Source: Gallionellales bacterium GWA2_60_142
Lineage (GTDB): Bacteria > Pseudomonadota > Gammaproteobacteria > Burkholderiales > Gallionellaceae
Direction: 5' to 3'
DNA length: 64,000 nt
NCBI GenBank assembly: GCA_001801085.1
Contig: MGWR01000070.1
Location: 36,933-100,932 of the forward strand
The position numbers and the translations under genes were made by a program. A model generated the notes under the pieces. The model was not told where the DNA came from. It did not search any database and was given only the letters and a program-made list of their open reading frames with translations. The number at the start of each line of letters is the position of its first letter. Position 1 is the stretch's first letter. Shown here piece after piece: positions 57,966 to 64,000 of the stretch.

Positions 57966-59314
57966 CCTGAGATTAGCCGAGTTATGTCGTTATATAGGGC
58001 AAACACCATCAGCGTGCCGAGCAGCGCCATACCGATCTTCTGTCCGAGTTCCCACGCTTGCTCCGAGACCGGACTTCCTTTCGCCAGTTCGGCAGCATAA
58101 TACAGCAAGTGCCCCCCATCCAATAAGGGGATGGGCAACAGATTCAGCACGCCCAGACTGACGCTGATCAATGCGAGAAAACCCAGATACGACACCAGCC
58201 CCATTTCGGCGGATTGTCCGGCATAGTCGGCGATGGTGATCGGGCCGGAAAGATTCTTCATCGACACCTCGCCCAGCACCATCTTGCCCAGCATTTTCAG
58301 GCTGATGATCGATGTCTCCCATGTCTTGCGCAATGCCTGGAGCAGCGCATCCAGCGGGCCATAGCTCACTTCGGTCAGCATCGATTCCCACACCGCCTTA
58401 TCGACCTGCGGCGCAGCACCGATCTTGCCGACCGGCTCGCCGCCCTCGTCCACCGCGTTCGGCATAACCGTCACGCTCAACACCTGTTCGCCGCGCCGGA
58501 TATCGAACTGCACGGTTTGTCCCGGATGCGTACGCACTACCTCGACCAGCTCGCTCCAGTGCTGCATAGCCCGCCCGTTGGCGTTCATGACCACATCGCC
58601 AGGCTGGAGTCCCGCCTGTTGCGCCACACCGCCTTCGGAGAGTTTGCCGATGACGGGAAGGACGTGCGGCTGATACAGTTGCAAACCGAGTTTGGCGAGC
58701 AGCTCGCCGTCCAGCTCGTTCGCATTCAGCCCGCGCATGTCGAGCACATGGGCCAGCGGCTCGCCCTGTGCGCTGCGGCCCTCGATTTTCACTTCGGCCT
58801 GTTGCAGTGCGTGATCCAGCAACATCCAGCGCAACTCCTGCCAGCTCGGCACCGGCTCGCCGTCGATATGCGTAATGGTCTCGCCCGGTTGCATCACTGC
58901 CGCGGCGGCGGGCGTATCCGGCGGCACCTCGCCCAGCACCGGCTTCAGTCCGGGCACGCCGTGGACGAACAGCGCCCAATACAGAACGATGGCCAGCAGG
59001 AAATTCGACAACGGCCCGGCCACGACGATGGCCATGCGCTGCAACACCGGCTTGCGGTTGAAAGCCTGATCCAGTTCTTCCGGCGCGACCTCGCCCTCGT
59101 GCTCGTCCAACATCTTGACGTAGCCGCCCAGCGGGATCGCCGAAATCGCCCATTCTGTACCGTTGGCAAGCCGTTTACTGTAAAGCACCTTGCCGAAGCC
59201 GACCGAGAAGCGCAGAACCTTCACGCCGCAACGCCGTGCCACCCAGTAGTGCCCCAGTTCATGGAACACCACCAGCAGTGCAATGGCGACAACGAAAGCC
59301 AATAAGGTAATCAT
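57962..59314 (-). CDS. rseP: Site-2 zinc protease RseP
   Basis: 450 residues. Intramembrane metalloprotease that cuts RseA-type anti-sigma factors in envelope stress. The zinc motif HELGH is in [30 protein letters not shown] domains lie in the middle ([22 protein letters not shown]), and the third zinc ligand is in [16 protein letters not shown]. It overlaps both dxr and bamA by four bases, so the three are coupled. Confidence 0.97.
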   Translation of the reverse strand: MITLLAFVVAIALLVVFHELGHYWVARRCGVKVLRFSVGFGKVLYSKRLANGTEWAISAIPLGGYVKMLDEHEGEVAPEELDQAFNRKPVLQRMAIVVAGPLSNFLLAIVLYWALFVHGVPGLKPVLGEVPPDTPAAAAVMQPGETITHIDGEPVPSWQELRWMLLDHALQQAEVKIEGRSAQGEPLAHVLDMRGLNANELDGELLAKLGLQLYQPHVLPVIGKLSEGGVAQQAGLQPGDVVMNANGRAMQHWSELVEVVRTHPGQTVQFDIRRGEQVLSVTVMPNAVDEGGEPVGKIGAAPQVDKAVWESMLTEVSYGPLDALLQALRKTWETSIISLKMLGKMVLGEVSMKNLSGPITIADYAGQSAEMGLVSYLGFLALISVSLGVLNLLPIPLLDGGHLLYYAAELAKGSPVSEQAWELGQKIGMALLGTLMVFALYNDITRLISG

Positions 59315-60546
59315 GGATGTAGGGGCGCGGCGCGCCGTGCCGGTGCCGGAACAGAAGTTTCACGTGCTCCTGCGAGATTGCCGATCTGTTGTTGCGCAGC
59401 ACTACGCGCCTCGGCATCCGCACCAATCACATCTTCCAGACAGGTGACTGCATTGACCGGCAATTCGTCGAGCACAGCTTCGATGACGCGCGGGATATCG
59501 AGGAAAGCGATGCGGCGATTCAGGAAGGCATCCACCGCCACCTCGTTCGCCGCGTTCAGGATCGCCGGGGCCGTGCCCGCAGCGCGCAATGCCTGATAGG
59601 CCAGCGACAGACAGGGGAAGCGCTCGAAGTCGGGCGCGACGAAGTTCATCGTCGCGACCTTGAACAGGTCCAGCGGCACGACGCCGGCATCGATGCGCTC
59701 CGGCCAGGACAGACCATAGGCGATCGGCGTGCGCATGTCCGGGTTGCCGAGCTGCGCCAGCACCGAGCCGTCGACGTATTGCACCAGCGAATGGATCACG
59801 CTCTGCGGATGCACCACCACCTGGATGTCGTCCGCACTCGCGTTGAACAGCCAGTGCGCCTCGATGACTTCGAGGCCCTTGTTCATCATGGTCGCGGAAT
59901 CCACCGAGATCTTGCGGCCCATGCTCCAGTTCGGATGCGCGCAGGCCTGCTCGGGCGTGACGTCGTGCAGCTCGGCCAGCGGCGTGTTGCGGAACGGGCC
60001 GCCGGAGGCGGTCAGCAGTATCTTGCTGACGCCGCTGCGCTTCATATCGCCGCGATAGTCATGCGGCAGGGACTGGAAGATCGCATTGTGTTCGCTGTCA
60101 ATGGGCAGCAGCGCTGAGCCGCTGGCGCGCACCGCCTCCATGAACACGTTGCCCGCGGTCACCAGCGTCTCCTTGTTCGCCAGCAGGATTTTTTTTCCTG
60201 CTTGCGCCGCCGCCAGCGTCGGGCGCAGACCCGCCGCGCCGACGATGGCCGCCATCACCGCATCCACCTCGGGCAGCACCGAGACCTGCTCCAATGCCTC
60301 GACGCCGCACAGCACCTCGGTGGATATACCGGCATCCTTCAGGCACCGGCGCAGTCCTGCGGCAGCCGCCTCGTCCAGCAGCACCGCATAGTCCGGCTTG
60401 AATTGTTCGCACTGCTTGAACAGCAGATCGACCTGCGAATTCGCGGTCAGTGCGACGACACGAAAACGGTCGGGATGGCGCGCCACCACGTCCAGCGTGC
60501 TGGTGCCTATGCTGCCGGTGGAGCCGAGAACGGTCAGGTGTTGCAT
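59311..60546 (-). CDS. dxr: 1-deoxy-D-xylulose 5-phosphate reductoisomerase
   Basis: 411 residues. Second step of the non-mevalonate isoprenoid pathway. NADPH-binding start [23 protein letters not shown], then [13 protein letters not shown], the metal/substrate site [28 protein letters not shown] and [26 protein letters not shown]. The Ala/Arg/Pro-rich end ([18 protein letters not shown]) is beyond the usual C-terminus. It feeds UppS, encoded two genes upstream. Confidence 0.98.
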   Translation of the reverse strand: MQHLTVLGSTGSIGTSTLDVVARHPDRFRVVALTANSQVDLLFKQCEQFKPDYAVLLDEAAAAGLRRCLKDAGISTEVLCGVEALEQVSVLPEVDAVMAAIVGAAGLRPTLAAAQAGKKILLANKETLVTAGNVFMEAVRASGSALLPIDSEHNAIFQSLPHDYRGDMKRSGVSKILLTASGGPFRNTPLAELHDVTPEQACAHPNWSMGRKISVDSATMMNKGLEVIEAHWLFNASADDIQVVVHPQSVIHSLVQYVDGSVLAQLGNPDMRTPIAYGLSWPERIDAGVVPLDLFKVATMNFVAPDFERFPCLSLAYQALRAAGTAPAILNAANEVAVDAFLNRRIAFLDIPRVIEAVLDELPVNAVTCLEDVIGADAEARSAAQQQIGNLAGARETSVPAPARRAAPLHP

Positions 60547-60547
60547 G

Positions 60548-61378
60548 TCAGCCTATCCTCTGGAACAGCATCGCCAATGCTGCGAGCGGCAGCGTCGAGG
60601 TCAGCGCGTCGATGCGATCCAGCAGGCCGCCGTGTCCCGGCAGCAGCGCGCCGCTGTCCTTCACGCCGGCCTGACGCTTGATCGCCGATTCGAACAGGTC
60701 TCCGATCACCGCCAGCGCCACCCACCACCATGCGGTCAGCAACAATGGCGGCAGAATCTCGCGCGTCGAGAAATGCGGGCTGAAACTCCAGACCAGCACC
60801 ACATAGACCGACACGCCGAACATCGCGCCCGCCACGCCTTCCCAGGTCTTGCCTGGGCTGATCTCGGGCGCGAGCTTGTTCTTGCCGAAACGCCTTCCGG
60901 CGAAATACGCCGCGATGTCGGCGACCCACACCAGCCCCATCACGAACAGCAGCAACCACGGGCTGGGCGCGGCTTCGCGCAGATCCATCATCGCAGCACC
61001 AGTCGGGATCAGCACTGCCCAGCCGACCGCAGCCATCGCCAGCGGACGCTCGACCTTCCAGCCCACCATCAACCAGGTCGGCACGATGACCAGCCACAGC
61101 AGCGCAGACACCAGATAGATCGCCAGATGGACGTAGAAATTCACCGTCTCGGCGGCATAGGCGTCGAGCGACACCAGTCCCAGCATCAGGGCTAGCGTCA
61201 ACCACCAATACAGACGCGCCTTCCCGCCCTCCAATCTGGACAGGTGCGACCATTCTGTCGTCCCCTGCATTACCATCACGACGACCAGCAGCGCCCATGC
61301 CATCGGCGGCAACAGGAACAACGCCGCCAGCAACAGCGCCAGCAGCACGATGGCGGTGATCACGCGCGACTTAAGCAT
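60548..61378 (-). CDS. cdsA: Phosphatidate cytidylyltransferase
   Basis: 276 residues with several membrane helices. It makes CDP-diacylglycerol, precursor of all bacterial phospholipids and substrate of PgsA at the window's start. The family signature is near the C-terminus ([32 protein letters not shown]), and [31 protein letters not shown] is a second conserved block. Its start overlaps the uppS stop by eight bases. Confidence 0.97.
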   Translation of the reverse strand: MLKSRVITAIVLLALLLAALFLLPPMAWALLVVVMVMQGTTEWSHLSRLEGGKARLYWWLTLALMLGLVSLDAYAAETVNFYVHLAIYLVSALLWLVIVPTWLMVGWKVERPLAMAAVGWAVLIPTGAAMMDLREAAPSPWLLLFVMGLVWVADIAAYFAGRRFGKNKLAPEISPGKTWEGVAGAMFGVSVYVVLVWSFSPHFSTREILPPLLLTAWWWVALAVIGDLFESAIKRQAGVKDSGALLPGHGGLLDRIDALTSTLPLAALAMLFQRIG

Positions 61379-62147
61379 TGCCCTCTCCCTGGTGCTGCTC
61401 GCCCTTCAATTGATCGCTGGTCCGGCCGAAACGACGTTCGCGTTTCTGGTACGAGGAGATCGCCGTCTCCAGTTCCTTGCGCCCGAACTCGGGCCACAGC
61501 ACATCGGTGAAATACAGTTCGGTATAAGCCAGTTGCCACAGCATGAAGTTGCTGATGCGCTGTTCGCCGCCGGTGCGTATGAATAGGTCCGGCTCGGGGG
61601 CGTCGCTCATCGACAGGTAGGGCGCCATATCCTCTTCGGTGAAGCCCTGCGCCAGTTGCGGATGCTCTTTCAGCATGGACTGCACCGCGTTCATCATGTC
61701 CCAGCGGCCGCCGTAGTTGGCCGCAATGGTCAGCGTCAGTCCGGTGTTGTTCGCGGTCAGTTGTTCGGCATCGAGCATGGTCTGGCTGAGCTTGTCGTCG
61801 AAACGGCTGCGGTCGCCGATGATCTTCAGGCGGATGTTCTTCTCGTGCATCTTCGCGACTTCGCGTTCCAGCATCTTCAGGAACAGCGACATCAGGAAGG
61901 AGACTTCGTCGGCGGGACGCCGCCAGTTCTCGCTGCTGAAGGCGAAAACGGTGAGATATTCGACGCCCAGATCGCGGCAGGCCTTGACGACCTCGCGCAG
62001 CGATTCGACGCCACGCTGGTGACCCATCACGCGCGGCATGAAGCGTTTCTTCGCCCAGCGCCCGTTGCCATCCATGATGACGGCGATGTGGCGCGGGACA
62101 CTGGGAATGTCAGGGATGGTGCGAGTGGAACTCGGCAGCGGCGACAT
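61371..62147 (-). CDS. uppS: Undecaprenyl diphosphate synthase
   Basis: 258 residues. It builds the C55 lipid carrier for peptidoglycan and O-antigen. Motifs: HIAVIMDGNGRWAKKR with the catalytic Asp, GHQRGVESLREVVKAC, LTVFAFSSENWRRP, NYGGRWDM, and the C-terminal DLFIRTGGEQRISNFMLWQLAYTELYFTDVLWPEF. The start shares one base with the frr stop. Confidence 0.98.
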   Translation of the reverse strand: MSPLPSSTRTIPDIPSVPRHIAVIMDGNGRWAKKRFMPRVMGHQRGVESLREVVKACRDLGVEYLTVFAFSSENWRRPADEVSFLMSLFLKMLEREVAKMHEKNIRLKIIGDRSRFDDKLSQTMLDAEQLTANNTGLTLTIAANYGGRWDMMNAVQSMLKEHPQLAQGFTEEDMAPYLSMSDAPEPDLFIRTGGEQRISNFMLWQLAYTELYFTDVLWPEFGRKELETAISSYQKRERRFGRTSDQLKGEQHQGEGNA

Positions 62148-62704
62148 TACACCGCCATCAAGTCAACTTCTTTGGCAGCCAGCGCCTTGTCGATCTCGGC
62201 GACGTAGCGGTCGGTCAGTTTCTGGATATCGTCCTGGGTGCGGCGCTCGTCGTCCTCGGAGATTTCTTTCTTCTTGAGCGCATCCTTGAGATGGGTGTTG
62301 GCATCGCGGCGGATGTTGCGCACCGCGATCTTCGCATCTTCGCCTTCGCTCTTGACCACTTTGATCAGGTCGCGGCGGCGCTCCTCGGTCAGCATCGGCA
62401 TCGGCACGCGGATCAGTTCACCCTGGCTGGCCGGATTCAGCCCCAGGTCGGAGTCGCGGATCGCGCGCTCGACCGGGCCAACCATATTCTTCTCATAAGG
62501 CTGCACGCCGATGGTGCGCGCATCGACCAGCGTGATGTTCGCCACCATGTTCACCGGGGTCATGCTGCCGTAGTAGTCCACCATTACATGATCCAGCAGG
62601 CCGGTATGCGCGCGTCCGGTGCGCACCTTGCCCAGATCGGTTTTCAGCGCCTCCAGCGACTTTTGCATCTTCTGTTCGGCAGTTTTTTTCAGGTCAACAA
62701 TCAC
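62147..62704 (-). CDS. frr: Ribosome recycling factor
   Basis: 185 residues from GTG 62704, which has GGGAGGG six bases upstream and gives the family length; the track start is 41 codons longer. It splits post-termination ribosomes with EF-G. Motifs: [43 protein letters not shown] and [33 protein letters not shown]. Confidence 0.97.
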   Translation of the reverse strand: MIVDLKKTAEQKMQKSLEALKTDLGKVRTGRAHTGLLDHVMVDYYGSMTPVNMVANITLVDARTIGVQPYEKNMVGPVERAIRDSDLGLNPASQGELIRVPMPMLTEERRRDLIKVVKSEGEDAKIAVRNIRRDANTHLKDALKKKEISEDDERRTQDDIQKLTDRYVAEIDKALAAKEVDLMAV

Positions 62705-62718
62705 AGTTCCCTCCCGGA

Positions 62719-63435
62719 TCAATCGATACGCACCAGCGTGCCTTCGCCTTCGCCGAATACCACGCGCTTCAGCGCGCCGGCCTTGAAAATACTGAATACG
62801 ATGATGGGCAGCTTCTGGTCGCGGCACAATGTCAGCGCCGTCGCGTCCATCACCTTGAGATTCTTGCTGATCGCCTCGTCAAAGCTCAGGCTTTGATAGC
62901 GGATCGCATTCGGATCCTTCTTCGGATCCGCAGTGTAGATACCGTCCACCTTGGTGGCCTTGATCACCACATCGGCGGACATCTCCACGCCGCGCAACGC
63001 GGCGGCGGTGTCGGTGGTGAAGAACGGGCTGCCGATGCCTGCCGCGAAAATCACCACCTTGCCGTCTTCCAGATAACGCAACGCCTTGCCGCGTATGAAC
63101 GGCTCGGCGACTTGCTCCAGGCTCAGCGCGGACTGCACGCGGCAGTCCAGCCCGGCGCGCTTCATCGCATCCTGAAGCGCCATCGAGTTCATCACCGTCG
63201 CCAGCATACCCATGTAATCGGCGGTCGCGCGATCCATCCCCGCCGCGGCCGGAGCCACGCCGCGGAAGATGTTGCCGCCGCCGATCACAATAGCCACTTC
63301 CACGCCCAGACCCACCACTTCGGCGATCTCGCCGACGATGCGCTCGATCACCTCGCGGTTGATGCCGTAGCTGTCCTCACCCATCAGGGCTTCGCCGGAC
63401 AGCTTGAGCAGGATGCGTTTGTAGGCTGGCTTCAT
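62719..63435 (-). CDS. pyrH: Uridylate kinase
   Basis: 238 residues. It phosphorylates UMP to UDP. Motifs: [70 protein letters not shown] and [15 protein letters not shown]. It lies between tsf and frr in the standard order, five bases after the tsf stop. Confidence 0.98.
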   Translation of the reverse strand: MKPAYKRILLKLSGEALMGEDSYGINREVIERIVGEIAEVVGLGVEVAIVIGGGNIFRGVAPAAAGMDRATADYMGMLATVMNSMALQDAMKRAGLDCRVQSALSLEQVAEPFIRGKALRYLEDGKVVIFAAGIGSPFFTTDTAAALRGVEMSADVVIKATKVDGIYTADPKKDPNAIRYQSLSFDEAISKNLKVMDATALTLCRDQKLPIIVFSIFKAGALKRVVFGEGEGTLVRID

Positions 63436-63440
63436 GGCGA

Positions 63441-64000
63441 TTAACCCTGGGCAGCAGCAGCGGCAGCAGCCACTTCAGCCGCGTAGTCTTCCACCTTCTT
63501 CTCGATGCCTTCGCCGACGACGAACATCTGGAACGCGGTCACCGATGCGCCCTTGGCCTTCAGCAGTTGTTCGATGGTCTGCTTGCCGTCTTCGGCCTTG
63601 ACGAACACCTGGCCCAGCAGCGTAACTTCCTTCAGGAACTTCTGCACGGTGCCTTCGGCGATCTTTTCCAGCATGGCTTCCGGCTTGCCGGATTCCTTGG
63701 CCTTCTCGATCGCGATACGGCGCTCGGTCGCGATGTCTTCCGGATTCACGCCGGATGCATCGACCGACTTCGGCTTGCTCGCCGCGATGTGCATGCAGAT
63801 GTCGCGGCCCAGCGCATCGTCACCGCCGGTGAAGTTCAGCAACACGCCGATCTTGCTGCCGTGCAGGTAGGAAGCCAGCTTGCCGTCGGCAGTCTCGTAA
63901 TGCTGGAAGCGGCGGATCGTGAGGTTCTCGCCCAGCTTCATCACCAGCGCCTTGCGCACTTCTTCGACGGAGCCGGAGTCGTTCGCCAGCGCCATGCCGG
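63441..64000 (-). CDS. tsf: Elongation factor Ts, C-terminal part (runs off the window end)
   Basis: At least 186 codons of the C-terminal part are present. The frame stays open to the window edge, so the N-terminal EF-Tu-binding region with the TDFV motif lies outside. The visible part has [77 protein letters not shown] and a poly-Ala tail. The track's Met near 63995 is internal. It is the nucleotide exchange factor for EF-Tu. Confidence 0.96.
   Translation of the reverse strand, partial: GMALANDSGSVEEVRKALVMKLGENLTIRRFQHYETADGKLASYLHGSKIGVLLNFTGGDDALGRDICMHIAASKPKSVDASGVNPEDIATERRIAIEKAKESGKPEAMLEKIAEGTVQKFLKEVTLLGQVFVKAEDGKQTIEQLLKAKGASVTAFQMFVVGEGIEKKVEDYAAEVAAAAAAAQG

Overview
Organism and overall character. 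The window looks like a chromosomal segment of a betaproteobacterium. The best guess is a Gallionellaceae/Sideroxydans-like member of the Nitrosomonadales. This rests on the gene order (pgsA-tRNA cluster, glnD next to map, the tsf-pyrH-frr-uppS-cdsA-dxr-rseP-bamA-skp-lpxD-fabZ-lpxA-lpxB-rnhB block) and on protein style. No marker gene settles the genus. Almost all of the window is coding, mostly GC-rich; the signalling operon at 0.6-5.5 kb and the gap after it look noticeably more AT-rich.

Layout. 1-0.5 kb: 3' end of pgsA, then tRNA-Pro(TGG), tRNA-Arg(TCT) and tRNA-His(GTG) with a promoter and a terminator. 0.6-5.5 kb: a tight operon of a TonB-dependent receptor, a lone ABC-type periplasmic binding protein and a hybrid histidine kinase. 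5.6-17.6 kb: a glycogen/maltodextrin locus in two divergent arms: malQ-GH57-glgC (minus) and glgB-pgi-unknown-glgP (plus). glgA is not present. 17.7-21.6 kb: rne and divergent rluC. 21.7-24.3 kb: a GGDEF-EAL protein coupled to an HDOD protein, then a glycine-zipper protein with a His/Asp tail. 24.6-27.9 kb: map and glnD. 28-34.7 kb: a 1265-residue tail-anchored coiled-coil protein, a family 5-like uracil-DNA glycosylase and an EF-hand membrane protein. 34.7-36.4 kb: rlmJ and a Phd/VapC-type toxin-antitoxin pair with a palindromic operator.

36.6-42.9 kb: a four-gene Wadjet/MksBEFG-like SMC defence operon in the order SMC - small subunit - kleisin-like - compact Toprim nuclease. This is the most interesting system in the window. 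43-50.1 kb: guaA, guaB, glnB, greB, ppdK. 50.2-51 kb: a decayed YkgJ-type cysteine-cluster gene and a CopD-like membrane protein. 51-64 kb: the envelope/lipid A/isoprenoid/translation block ending in a truncated tsf.

How the genes work together. GlnD (27 kb) would modify the PII protein GlnB (46 kb) at Tyr51, so sensor and target of nitrogen control both lie here. GlgC, GlgB, GlgP, MalQ, GH57 and Pgi link hexose phosphate to a storage glucan. LpxA/B/D, FabZ, Skp, BamA and RseP build and monitor the outer membrane, with Dxr, UppS and CdsA supplying lipid precursors. Two copies of a roughly 145-bp non-coding repeat (24.4 and 46.2 kb) are not explained by any gene.
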